A stretch of 64,000 bases of DNA, taken from positions 186,001 to 250,000 of the forward strand of contig NZ_NEUF01000048.1 of NCBI RefSeq assembly GCF_002910915.1. The letters run 5' to 3'. The notes under the pieces were generated by a model, which was not told the DNA's origin, did no database searches, and saw nothing but the letters and a program-made list of their open reading frames with translations. The DNA comes from Streptomyces sp. SM10. Its GTDB lineage: Bacteria > Actinomycetota > Actinomycetes > Streptomycetales > Streptomycetaceae. Of the stretch, positions 26,168 to 34,993 are shown piece by piece; positions within the stretch are counted from its first letter, which is position 1, and every line of letters begins with the position of its first letter. The translations under genes and the position numbers were made by a program.

Positions 26168-26740
26168 ATGGATGAGGAGTTCCGCTCGCTGACGGACCGG
26201 CTCGGTGAAGAGGCGGGTGAGCCGGAGGCCTTCTCCCGGCTGCTCGTCACCGAGGACGACGAGGAACTGGCCGGGGTGCTCGTCGAGCGCGAACGCCCGC
26301 TGTGGGCCCGCGAGATCGCGGCGTTCCGGCTCGGCTGCCGGGGGGACCGCAGGGCCTTCGAGGCGCTGGTGCTCCTCCTCAACCACCGCGATCCCGAGCG
26401 CTGCGTCTCGGCCGCGCACGCCTTGAGGCTGCTGAACGACCCCCGCACCCCCCGGGCCGCGGCGGCGCTCGCCACCAACAGCCTGCGGACGGCCTACGCC
26501 CTGCACCCGGTACGCCTGCTCACGGCCCTGCGCGCGCCGGAGTCCGTACCCGCCCTGGTCAGCACCCTGCACCGGCTGCTGGTCCCCGGCGAGCCGCACT
26601 GGCGCGTCGCGCTGGCCTGCGTCGAGGGGCTGGGCAGCCTGGGCGACGGCAGGGCCAGGCCGGTCCTGGAGGCCGCGCTGCCCCACCCCCGACTCGGGCA
26701 GGCGGCGGCGGTGGCCCTCAGGCGGCTGCCGGCGGGGTGA
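26168..26740 (+). CDS. HEAT/PBS-lyase-repeat protein
   Basis: A 190-residue alpha-helical repeat protein. Successive helical pairs such as WAREIAAFRLGCRGDRRAFE, VSAAHALRLLNDPRT and WRVALACVEGLGSLGDGRAR match PBS-lyase HEAT-like repeats, which serve as protein-interaction scaffolds. The ATG at 26168 has no Shine-Dalgarno sequence, and a TAAACT -10 box ends seven bases upstream, so the message is probably leaderless. A longer frame from 26111 would start upstream of that -10. The partner is unknown. Confidence 0.75.
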   Translation: MDEEFRSLTDRLGEEAGEPEAFSRLLVTEDDEELAGVLVERERPLWAREIAAFRLGCRGDRRAFEALVLLLNHRDPERCVSAAHALRLLNDPRTPRAAAALATNSLRTAYALHPVRLLTALRAPESVPALVSTLHRLLVPGEPHWRVALACVEGLGSLGDGRARPVLEAALPHPRLGQAAAVALRRLPAG

Positions 26741-26941
26741 GGGAGGCTGAAGACCGCATCGCGTCCGCAGCAACGGTGCACGCGGCTCTGTCGTCCTACC
26801 CACCTCTCCCGGGCTCCGCGATGACCGCGCGCCGCACACCGGCGGAGCACCCGCAACGCCCGTTTCCCGTCCCGCAGGCAGACCGCAGCGGTCGGCGACC
26901 CATCACCGTCCGGCGGCCACCAGCGGCGCCAGGAAGGGGCT

Positions 26942-27884
<943 letters not shown>

Positions 27885-28040
27885 ACTGCCTATGTGGAGG
27901 CGCATAGGGACAGCCGTCTCTACACCGACCGGAGCTCGGTCCGCGAGCTCGAAGGGAGGCCTTATGGGCTCTTGCGAGCTCAGGCGCTGACTCCGCGTGA
28001 GTCGCTGGATTTTGTCGCGACGTTGCCTGGAGAGCAGAGA
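27885..28040 (+). pseudogene. C-terminal scrap of an XRE/DUF5753 regulator
   Basis: Translated in frame, this gives AYVEAHRDSRLYTDRSSVRE and then LLRAQALTPRESLDFVATL, which resembles the tail of the DUF5753 domain found behind the helix-turn-helix of Streptomyces XRE regulators. The DNA-binding part is gone. The join to the WD40 fragment is immediate, so a deletion probably fused the two. DUF5753 regulators usually precede a DUF397 gene, and one follows here. Confidence 0.6.
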
Positions 28041-28041
28041 A

Positions 28042-28293
28042 ATGACCACGATCGGAGTCGCGCACCGCTGGTTCAGGAACGGCTGTAGCAGTGAGGAAGG
28101 TGGGGAGTGCGCTGAAGTGACTCCGGCCTGGTACAAGTCCAGCTACAGCAGCGGTGAGGGTGGGGAGTGCGTTGAGGTAGCAGCCTGCCCCAGCACCATC
28201 CATGTCCGCGACTCGAAGGACGTGGCGCGTCCTCCCCTGGCCCTCGCTCCGACGGCCTGGACCGCGTTCGTCGGATTCGCCCGCGAGGTGTGA
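28042..28293 (+). CDS. DUF397 small protein with a duplicated N-terminal half
   Basis: An 83-residue protein. The canonical DUF397 core is WYKSSYSSGEGGECVEVAAC, then IHVRDSKD and a terminal WTAFVGFAREV. Before it stands a second diverged copy of the first half, WFRNGCSSEEGGECAEVTP. GGAGAG seven bases before the ATG at 28042 gives a good start. DUF397 proteins are small partners of XRE/DUF5753 regulators in Streptomyces development and antibiotic control. Here the cognate regulator survives only as a fragment directly upstream, so this copy is orphaned and may be decaying or still act with another regulator. Confidence 0.7.
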   Translation: MTTIGVAHRWFRNGCSSEEGGECAEVTPAWYKSSYSSGEGGECVEVAACPSTIHVRDSKDVARPPLALAPTAWTAFVGFAREV

Positions 28294-28328
28294 GACGGTC
28301 TGGGCGGCGCGTCGGCCTGCCCGGCCCC

Positions 28329-28979
28329 TCAGCCCCACGTGGTCAGCTCGGCCACGAAGTCGTCGTACGAGCGGTTCTTGCCCTGAGGCTTCGCGAGCAG
28401 CCCTCGCTCGTACGCGGTCTTCGCGATCAGCGCACCGTCGCTCTCGCGGAAGGTGGGCGAGCCGAGCTTGCTCTTCAGGGTCTCCTTGGGGTCCTTGAGC
28501 ATCCCCGTGTCGTTCCCGCGTAGTTGGGCCGGCACCTTCCAGCGCGGGCGGACGTGCGGAAACGCGCCAGGGAAGAGGAGTAACCATGCCTCCGACTCCC
28601 AGGCCGCCAAAGCGAGGGCCGCATCGCAGGGGCTCTGGCGCGCGAGCTCTTCGGACAGAGTCCTGCGTACGGTGCGGTAGCGGTGGTCCGTGAAGCCGTC
28701 CAGGTCTTCGTGGACGGCCAGGCCGACCAGCGGGCCGCGCTGCTGGAGCGCCTTACCCTTGGCCTTGCCGACCAGTGTGCCCACCGCTGTGGCGAGTTCG
28801 CGTCCGGTCTTCTTCTTCAGGCGCACCGGGTCGTTGATGCGCACGATCTTCGCCGAGCCCAGGTTCGGGTGGTGCTGGCGGATGATGGACGCCAGGATGT
28901 CGCAGTCGTTGGCGTCCTCACCCGCGAGCACGATGACGCCTCGGCCCTGGCGGGGGATGAGCGGTGCCCTGCGGCTCAC
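28329..28979 (-). CDS. TOPRIM-like DUF4276 protein, partner of AAA ATPase
   Basis: A 216-residue protein with a TOPRIM-like pattern: Glu21 in VLAGEDANDCD, then after a helical stretch Asp92 and Asp94 in HEDLDG, and the AWESEAWLL segment that I associate with DUF4276. TOPRIM folds cut or act on nucleic acid with metal held by these acids. The GTG start overlaps the upstream ATPase stop in GTGA, so the two are co-translated. This ATPase plus TOPRIM arrangement recalls OLD-type and PARIS-type defence pairs. A nuclease role in phage defence is inference. A basic region (RLKKKTGRE, GKAKGKALQQR) could bind nucleic acid. Confidence 0.7.
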   Translation of the reverse strand: MSRRAPLIPRQGRGVIVLAGEDANDCDILASIIRQHHPNLGSAKIVRINDPVRLKKKTGRELATAVGTLVGKAKGKALQQRGPLVGLAVHEDLDGFTDHRYRTVRRTLSEELARQSPCDAALALAAWESEAWLLLFPGAFPHVRPRWKVPAQLRGNDTGMLKDPKETLKSKLGSPTFRESDGALIAKTAYERGLLAKPQGKNRSYDDFVAELTTWG

Positions 28980-30199
28980 AGTTCACCGCCGGTGAGGTCG
29001 CCTCCGAGCACGCCGGAGAACCACAGCTCGCCGAGTGGTTGGTCGCCGGACTCCTCGACGATGTCGTGCACCTCGTCCGTGGTGAGTGCCGGGATGATCG
29101 AGGCCCCGTCCTCGTCACGGTCGCAGACGATGAACTCCTCGGGCTCCAACCGGTCCACCAGGGCGGGGGAGTGGGTGGCGACGAGGAACTGGCTGCGTGT
29201 GGAGGCCTCGCGTAGCCGTTCCACGATCAGTTCCAGGGCCTGGGGGTGCAGGCCGTGGTCGATTTCCTCGACGCAGGTGAGGGCCGGCGGGTCCGGGTCG
29301 TAGAGCATGGCGAGGAGGCCGAGCAGGCGGACGGTTCCGTACGAGGCGTCGGCGAGCGGGGTGGGCCGGCGCAGGCCTCGTTCGCGGAGGATGACGGTCA
29401 CCTGGTCGGCGGAGCCGCCGAGCCGCGCGAACTCGATGTCGTCGAGCTGGGGCAGCACGGTCCGGGCGTCAGTTACCAGGTCCTGCCAGGTCTCCTCGGC
29501 GGAGCTGAGGTAGTAGAGGAACTCCGCGAGGTTGTCGGCGTCGGGCGAGAGATCGTAGAAGCGGCTGCGGCGGAGGCGGGCAGGGAGCCGTGCGGCGGGT
29601 ACGTCGACGTCGAACACGCGGAACGTGGAAAGCTGCTGGGCGACCTTGGAGACCTCTTCGCCGCCGTCCGAACTGGCTAGGCGGGGAAGAGTGGAGAGAC
29701 CACTGCTCAGCCGCTGGATGCCGAAGCTTCCGCTGTCGGACTCCTTACCGGCCCGCTTGTCGACGACCTTGGCTTCCTCGCCGGAGACGGTGATACGACG
29801 ACCGCGTCCTTGGGTGCGCTTGAACTGGAAGCTTTCGATGCGGGACAGGCTGTATGCGTCATCGCTGCTGCGGAGCTTGCGGCGGCGGACGGTGAGGTCG
29901 TACTCGTCGGGCGCGTTCACGCTCGCGTGCGTCGTCCAGGTTGCCTTGAGACGGATCGTCATGGAGGTGGGTGGCTTGGGACCACCCCAGAACGCGACCT
30001 CGTCGAAGCCGCCGCGCGCGTCCAGGGCGGGCTGGAGGTCGGTCCGGATGATGTCCGAGAGCAGGTCGAAGACCTTCAGCAGGTTGGACTTGCCGACCCC
30101 GTTCGGCCCCACCAGGACGGTGAGGGGGCCGAGGGGGACGGTGACGTCGCGGAGACTGCGGAAGTTCTCCACATGGAGTTCGAGCAGACGGCCGGGCAT
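28976..30199 (-). CDS. AAA15/SMC-like ATPase, putative defence ATPase
   Basis: A 407-residue ABC/SMC-type ATPase of the AAA_15/AAA_21 class without membrane segments. It starts with LELHVENFRSLRDVTVPLGP and Walker A GPNGVGKS (residues 31-38). A signature-like segment DASYGTVRLLGLLAML replaces LSGGQ. Walker B is VEEIDHGLHP (E311, E312, D314), followed by the H-loop in LVATHSPALVDRL. This is the layout of RecF/OLD-like and defence ATPases such as AriA. The middle (about 90-230) is variable, as expected for a coiled-coil or sensor insert. Its stop overlaps the start of the TOPRIM-like gene. The pair is intact while everything around it is broken. Confidence 0.8.
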   Translation of the reverse strand: MPGRLLELHVENFRSLRDVTVPLGPLTVLVGPNGVGKSNLLKVFDLLSDIIRTDLQPALDARGGFDEVAFWGGPKPPTSMTIRLKATWTTHASVNAPDEYDLTVRRRKLRSSDDAYSLSRIESFQFKRTQGRGRRITVSGEEAKVVDKRAGKESDSGSFGIQRLSSGLSTLPRLASSDGGEEVSKVAQQLSTFRVFDVDVPAARLPARLRRSRFYDLSPDADNLAEFLYYLSSAEETWQDLVTDARTVLPQLDDIEFARLGGSADQVTVILRERGLRRPTPLADASYGTVRLLGLLAMLYDPDPPALTCVEEIDHGLHPQALELIVERLREASTRSQFLVATHSPALVDRLEPEEFIVCDRDEDGASIIPALTTDEVHDIVEESGDQPLGELWFSGVLGGDLTGGEL

Positions 30200-30502
30200 G
30201 GTCGCGAACCTATCGGGTGAGTGGGGCGGCGGTCATGTCGTTCGGGGACGGGCGCGCTTTCCTGGGTGAGGGCCGGCCCGGGTGGGGACCAGCGACCTGC
30301 GGCGATCTCGGCGTCCAGTCGGGCCTGAACGTGGGCGTGGGCGGCGCGCATCTCGGTTTCGCGGTCTGCCTTGTAGAAGAGTAGGCGGCCAGTGCCTCGA
30401 TGACGCCCTGCTCGCTGACGAGGACCGGGTATAGAAGAGGGGCCCGTGCGGCTCCGCCCGTTGAACCCGTCAGGGACTGCCGGCTTGCAAGCGAGTCCTC
30501 GT
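30200..30502 (-). pseudogene. Frameshifted remnant upstream of the ATPase gene
   Basis: No intact gene. On the minus strand one frame reads VLVSEQGVIEALAAY and, after a one-base shift near 30380, another reads ADRETEMRAAHAHVQARLDA continuing EIAAGRW. Together these look like one helical protein segment broken by a frameshift. I cannot name the family. The stretch also contains the promoter area of the ATPase gene. Confidence 0.35.
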
Positions 30503-30760
30503 TCACACGCACCACACGATCACGGTGTGGTCGAATGTCCCATGACCCTTCATGTTTGATGCCGGGTGCTGCCCCTTGGCCGTCGTGAAGCAGTGAATCA
30601 GGAAGGACCTCGGCAACCGCTCACCGACAACCTTGAGCAGGGCTTCGAGCGGACCGCGTACCGATGCCTCAGGGCTGCCCCCACCGGACAGCTTGACCTT
30701 GGACGCCCTGCCGAATTCAGCGACAGCAGTGACAAGCCATCCGTACAGCCCCTCTGACAT
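30503..30760 (-). pseudogene. Possible N-terminal remnant of a DNA methylase/restriction gene
   Basis: From an ATG at 30760 (GGGGGGC just upstream) the frame reads MSEGLYGWLVTAVAEFGRAS, then SPEASVRGPLEALLKVVGER. This resembles the first 50 residues of Eco57I/type ISP-like N-6 DNA methylases. After that the sequence (FTTAKGQHPASNMKG...) loses similarity and the frame closes at 85 residues, where the intact proteins are over 1000 residues. I rate it a truncated remnant; a short functional protein is possible but less likely. Confidence 0.4.
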
Positions 30761-30842
30761 GTGCCCCCCCACGTGTCGAGTCAGCTGCGGTGATCCCCCG
30801 CTACGCATGGTTCGCTGCAGGTGACAGGCTGTCAATGGTGCG

Positions 30843-31430
30843 TTACGAATTGCTGCCAGGCCACGTTGCCGGCGAGCTGAGAGGGCGTACGTACCGGACC
30901 TCGGGCACCCTGGTTCCACCGGCTTCGAACGCCTCCTCCGCACCGTCGGGCCGGAAGCCCGCCCGCTCGTAGAAGCGCCGGGCCCGCACGTTCTCCTTCA
31001 GCACCCAGAGCGCCATCTCGCCGAAGCCCTCGGCCGAGGCCCGGGAGTTCACCTCCGTGAGTAGCGCGCGCCCCGTCCCCGTGCCGGTCCGCGCCGGGTG
31101 GACGTAGAGCGCGTACAGCTCCCCGCTCCCGGGGCGCGCGCCCTCGTCGCGGCAGGGGCCGTAGCAGGCCCAGCCGGTCACCGCGGCGTCCGGCGTCTCC
31201 GCCACCAGGTTCAGCGGCCCGCCGCCCGCCGTGAGGTACGCGCGCCGGCGCTCGGTGTCCTCGTCGATGTCCATCGCGTCCAGATACCCCTGCGGGATCA
31301 CCCCGGCGTACGCCGCCCGCCAGCCGCGCACCCGGAGGTCCGCCACGGCGGCGCAGTCGTCGAGTGTCATGGCGCGTATACGCAGGCCGGGGGCGTACGC
31401 GAGGGTGGGGCGTGTCGTCACGCGGTCCAT
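30843..31430 (-). CDS. GNAT-family N-acetyltransferase
   Basis: A 195-residue GNAT protein. The acetyl-CoA binding segment is ELYALYVHPARTGTGTGRAL, followed by ALWVLKENVRARRFYERAGF, the typical motif B. The N-terminus (LRIRAMTLDDCAAVADLRVR) is the family's first strand and helix. The ATG at 31430 is the start. Substrates of this RimI-like branch range from protein N-termini to small amines; none can be chosen here. It is the first intact conserved gene after the decayed interval. Confidence 0.8.
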   Translation of the reverse strand: MDRVTTRPTLAYAPGLRIRAMTLDDCAAVADLRVRGWRAAYAGVIPQGYLDAMDIDEDTERRRAYLTAGGGPLNLVAETPDAAVTGWACYGPCRDEGARPGSGELYALYVHPARTGTGTGRALLTEVNSRASAEGFGEMALWVLKENVRARRFYERAGFRPDGAEEAFEAGGTRVPEVRYVRPLSSPATWPGSNS

Positions 31431-31467
31431 CCTGGCGTACGCCCCCGACGTGGGGCATCGTGATTTC

Positions 31468-33042
31468 TCAGCCGCGGAAGCCGAGCAGTCCGTGCAGCGT
31501 CTTGCCCTTCGTGCTCGCGCCCGCCTCGGTGGCCGCGGTCGCCTTCGGCTCCGGCAGGGCCGCGCAGACCGCGTCCGGCCCGCTGCCCGCGTCGGCGGGG
31601 AGCGTGCCGTCCGTCAGGTAGCGCACCAGGTGCTTGTCCAGGCAGTTGTTGCCGCTCAGCGTGATGCCGTGGTTCCCGCCGCCCTGCTCGACGACGAGGC
31701 CCGAGCCCTTGAGCTCGCGGCTCATGGTGACGCCGCCCTCGTACGGGGTGGCCGCGTCGTCGGTCGCCTGGAAGACCAGCGCGGGGCCGATCTCGTCGTT
31801 GGTGACCCGCAGGGGCTCCAGCGGCTCCACCGGCCAGGTGGCACAGGGGGCGTTGTACCAGGTGTTGTTCCATGCCATGAAGGGCGCCTTGGCGTGCGCC
31901 TCCCAGGTGTCGTTGCGCCAGGTGCTCCAGGTCCGGGGCCAGCCGGCGTCACGGCACTGCACGGCCGCGTAGACGGAGTACCCGTTGTCCCCGCTCTTGT
32001 CGACGGCGGCGAAGTCCTTGTACGCGGTGGCGAGCGCGTCCTCGTCCTCGTCGTTCACGTACGCCGCGAACGCCTCGGCCAGGCGGGGCCAGTAGCCGTC
32101 GTAGTAGCCGCCCGGCATGAAGGTGTCCTCGAGCTCGCCCGGCCCGACCTTGCCCCCCGCGGGGTGCTTCTTCACCGCGTCGCGCATCCCGTACCACGCG
32201 GCCTCCACCCCCGCGGGGTCGCTGCCCAGCTTGTAGGTGGCGTCGTTCTTCGCGACCCAGGCCATGAAGGCCTTGTGGCGGGCGTCGAAGGCGTGGTCCT
32301 GGGCGAGGTTGTCCTCGTACCAGACGCCGTCCGGGTCGACGACCGAGTCGAGCACCAGACGGCGTACGTGCTCGGGGAACAACTTGGCGTAGACCGCGCC
32401 GAGGTAGGTGCCGTAGGAGTAGCCGAAGTAGTTGATCTGCCGCGCCCCGAGGGCCTTCCGGATGACGTCGAGGTCCTTGGCGGCGCTGACGGTGTCCATG
32501 TACGGCAGCAGGTCGCCGTGCTTCTCGCCGCACGCGGCGGCGAAGGAGGCGGCGCGGTCGCGCGCGGTCCTCTCCGCCTCGTAGGAGTCCGGCACGGTGT
32601 CGGGGCGCACGGGCGCGAAGTACTTCGGCACGCAGTCCAGCGCGGGGCGGCTCTTCCCGACGCCGCGCGGGTCGAACCCGATCACGTCGTACTGGGCGGC
32701 GAGCTTCTTCGGCAGCGAGCCTGCCACGAACCCGGCCATGGAGAGCCCGCTGCCGCCGGGGCCACCGGGGTTGACCAGCAGCGGCCCCTGCGACGTCTTC
32801 GCCGTGTGCGGGATCCGGGAGAGGGCGAGGGTGACCGGCCTGCCCGACGGGTTGTCATGGTCGAGCGGTGCGGTGACCGTCGAGCACTGGAGCGTCGGGT
32901 ACGCCTTCGTCCCGCAGCCGGTCCACGTGAGCGGCGCGGCGGCGGGGGCGGTGGAGGGTGCGGACGCGGTGGAGGGCGCGGCGGTCACCAGACCCGCGAC
33001 CGTGGCGCCGACGGCAACCAGAATTCCTGCACGTTTCGTCAT
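31468..33042 (-). CDS. Secreted S33 alpha/beta-hydrolase peptidase (tripeptidyl aminopeptidase type)
   Basis: A 524-residue exported hydrolase related to Streptomyces Tap/SlpD/SlpE proteases, which release short peptides from protein N-termini outside the cell. It has a signal peptide without an obvious lipobox, then the oxyanion segment LLVNPGGPGGSG, the nucleophile elbow GYSYG with Ser209, and the C-terminal Asp and His of the triad in FQATDDAATPY and GGGNHGIT. The ATG at 33042 has GGGAGG just upstream; an in-frame ATG further up would spoil the signal peptide. Close paralogues act as esterases, so peptidase activity is likely but not certain. Confidence 0.85.
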   Translation of the reverse strand: MTKRAGILVAVGATVAGLVTAAPSTASAPSTAPAAAPLTWTGCGTKAYPTLQCSTVTAPLDHDNPSGRPVTLALSRIPHTAKTSQGPLLVNPGGPGGSGLSMAGFVAGSLPKKLAAQYDVIGFDPRGVGKSRPALDCVPKYFAPVRPDTVPDSYEAERTARDRAASFAAACGEKHGDLLPYMDTVSAAKDLDVIRKALGARQINYFGYSYGTYLGAVYAKLFPEHVRRLVLDSVVDPDGVWYEDNLAQDHAFDARHKAFMAWVAKNDATYKLGSDPAGVEAAWYGMRDAVKKHPAGGKVGPGELEDTFMPGGYYDGYWPRLAEAFAAYVNDEDEDALATAYKDFAAVDKSGDNGYSVYAAVQCRDAGWPRTWSTWRNDTWEAHAKAPFMAWNNTWYNAPCATWPVEPLEPLRVTNDEIGPALVFQATDDAATPYEGGVTMSRELKGSGLVVEQGGGNHGITLSGNNCLDKHLVRYLTDGTLPADAGSGPDAVCAALPEPKATAATEAGASTKGKTLHGLLGFRG

Positions 33043-33169
33043 GGGGCCTCCCGTGATGGGGCAACGCGGCTGTGGGTGGCACAGCTCCCGCGGCATGCTT
33101 CCCGGATCCGGGAGCCGGAGGACACGTGAGGCCGAGAGTTGACCCGTTCGGGCCGGGAGACGGATGCGG

Positions 33170-34201
33170 TCAGAGCAAGCTCAGCTGGGTGGGGCCCGGG
33201 GCGGGAGCCGTCGGCGTCTCGCGCGTGGTGCGGCGGGAGCCGCCCCGGTCGGCCGGGCCGATGCCGAACTCCGCGGCCAGTTCGTGCACCCGGCGGGTGA
33301 TGGACCGCTGGTACCAGGTCGGCGCGTACGCCCCGTCGGCGTACATCCGCTCGTACCGGTGCACCAGGTCGGGATGGTGCCGCGCGAGCCACTGCGTGAA
33401 CCACTCGCGGGCGCCGGGCCGCAGGTGCAGGACGAGCGGGGTCACCGACGTCGCCCCGGCGGCGGCGATGGCGCGGACCGTGGCGCGGAGCTGGTCGGGG
33501 TGGTCGCCGAGGAAGGGGATGACCGGGGCCATCAGCACTCCGCAGCCGATCCCGTTGTCCGCCATGGCCCGCACGACGTCGAGGCGGCGTTCGGGGGAGG
33601 GGGTGCCCGGTTCGACCGTTCGCCACAGCTCGGGGTCGGTGAAGCCGACGGAGACGCTGACGCCGACCTCGGTGACCTCGGCGGCCTGCCGCAGCAGGTC
33701 GAGGTCGCGGAGGATCAGGGTGCCCTTCGTGAGGATGGAGAACGGGTTCGCGTGGTCGCGCAGGGCGGCGATGATGCCGGGCATCAGCCGGTAGCGGCCC
33801 TCGGCGCGCTGGTAGCAGTCGACGTTCGTCCCCATCGCGATGTGCTGGCCCTGCCACTGGCGGGAGGCCAGATGGCGGCCCAGCAGTTCGGGGGCGTTGA
33901 CCTTGACGACGATCTGGGAGTCGAATCCCAGCCCGGTGTCCAGGTCCAGATAGCTGTGGGTCCTGCGCGCGAAGCAGTACACGCAGGCATGGCTGCATCC
34001 CCGGTACGGGTTCACGGTCCATTCGAACGGCATGCGGGAGGCCCCGGGCACCCGGTTCACGATCGAGCGGGCCCGGATCTCGTGGAAGGTGATCCCCCTG
34101 AATTCCGGCGTGTCGAAGGTGCGCGTGGTCACCGCGTCCGCGGCGAAGAGCGCGCCGTCACCCGTCTTCGTGGTGTTCTCTGCCAGATTGTCCCAGCGCA
34201 T
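33170..34201 (-). CDS. Rv2578c-type radical SAM protein
   Basis: A 343-residue radical SAM enzyme of the SPL-like family typified by mycobacterial Rv2578c. The iron-sulfur motif is CSHACVYC (Cys69, Cys73, Cys76) in NPYRGCSHACVYCFARRTH. Later strands include ILTKGTLILRDLDLL and VSVGFTDPELWRTVEPGTPS. The reaction is unknown; a DNA-repair-like role has been proposed for relatives because of similarity to spore photoproduct lyase. The ATG at 34201 follows GAGGAGG at good spacing, so the 13 residues before it are not used. Confidence 0.85.
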   Translation of the reverse strand: MRWDNLAENTTKTGDGALFAADAVTTRTFDTPEFRGITFHEIRARSIVNRVPGASRMPFEWTVNPYRGCSHACVYCFARRTHSYLDLDTGLGFDSQIVVKVNAPELLGRHLASRQWQGQHIAMGTNVDCYQRAEGRYRLMPGIIAALRDHANPFSILTKGTLILRDLDLLRQAAEVTEVGVSVSVGFTDPELWRTVEPGTPSPERRLDVVRAMADNGIGCGVLMAPVIPFLGDHPDQLRATVRAIAAAGATSVTPLVLHLRPGAREWFTQWLARHHPDLVHRYERMYADGAYAPTWYQRSITRRVHELAAEFGIGPADRGGSRRTTRETPTAPAPGPTQLSLL

Positions 34202-34349
34202 GAACGCCTCCTCGGTAGCACTCCGCAGAGAATAGAACATACGTTCCCTTGATCGTGCCCGGTGGGAAGCCGGACCCGATTTTGAGGGGCCGTGCCCGAG
34301 GTGGTTGGCTCAGCAGCACCCCGAACAACCGAGTGCTGGAGGAGCAGGC

Positions 34350-34793
34350 ATGGCGCAGGTCGAGGCCACGACGGAGCGGATCATCGCGGCAGACGCAGAG
34401 ACGGTGTTCGATGCGCTGGCCGACTACAAGGAGGTCCGGGGCAAGGTGCTGACCGGGCACTTCAGCGAGTACGAGGTGCGCGAGGGCGGGGACGGCGAAG
34501 GCACGCTCGTCCACTGGAAGCTCCAGGCCACGAGCAAGAGGGTCCGAGACTGCCTGCTCGAGGTCACCGAGCCCACCGACGGGCAGCTGGTCGAGAAGGA
34601 CCGCAACTCCACGATGGTCACCACCTGGACGGTCACCCCGGCGGGCGAGGGCAGCTCCAAGGCCGTCGTCACCACCGTCTGGAAGGGTGCGGGAGGCGTC
34701 GGCGGGTTCTTCGAGAAGACCTTCGCGCCCAAGGGTCTCGGGCGGATCTACGACGAACTGCTGCAGAACCTCGCCACCGAGGTCGAGAAGTAG
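34350..34793 (+). CDS. SRPBCC-fold small protein
   Basis: A 147-residue single-domain protein of the START/Bet v1-like SRPBCC superfamily (TTERIIAADAETVFDALADY at the N-terminus; FEKTFAPKGLGRIYDELLQN in the C-terminal helix). These proteins form a deep hydrophobic pocket for lipids or polyketide intermediates. GGAGGA before the ATG gives a good start. It is divergent from the radical SAM gene and separated from the MFS gene by a hairpin. Ligand unknown. Confidence 0.75.
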   Translation: MAQVEATTERIIAADAETVFDALADYKEVRGKVLTGHFSEYEVREGGDGEGTLVHWKLQATSKRVRDCLLEVTEPTDGQLVEKDRNSTMVTTWTVTPAGEGSSKAVVTTVWKGAGGVGGFFEKTFAPKGLGRIYDELLQNLATEVEK

Positions 34794-34822
34794 CCCTGCT
34801 CCTGCTGCTGTTGGCGTCACGG

Positions 34823-34861
34823 CCGGCCTCACCGGAACGGGTGGTTTTCCGGAGTGGCCGG
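34823..34861 (+). terminator. Hairpin after the SRPBCC gene
   Basis: Arms 34823-34836 and 34848-34861 pair at 12 of 14 positions around an 11-base loop, 30 bases after the SRPBCC stop. Confidence 0.45.
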
Positions 34862-34993
34862 TTGTGCGCCGTAGTGCCTCCCACCGGCGCATAAGCCCTC
34901 TGCGCGCGCCGTGCGTGCGCCTGGTCGCGTTTGCCCCGCCTTACCGCCTGATGCGAGAAATGGGCGGCGCAGCTGCGACGAGGGGAGCGTCAC

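Noticed and set aside
33100-33113. TCCCGGATCCGGGA palindrome after the radical SAM gene as terminator
   Set aside because: Seven-base arms without loop bases; could be chance in GC-rich DNA.
31231-33129. 632-residue plus-strand frame
   Set aside because: Antisense of the S33 peptidase, which has a signal peptide and catalytic triad; the plus frame has neither.
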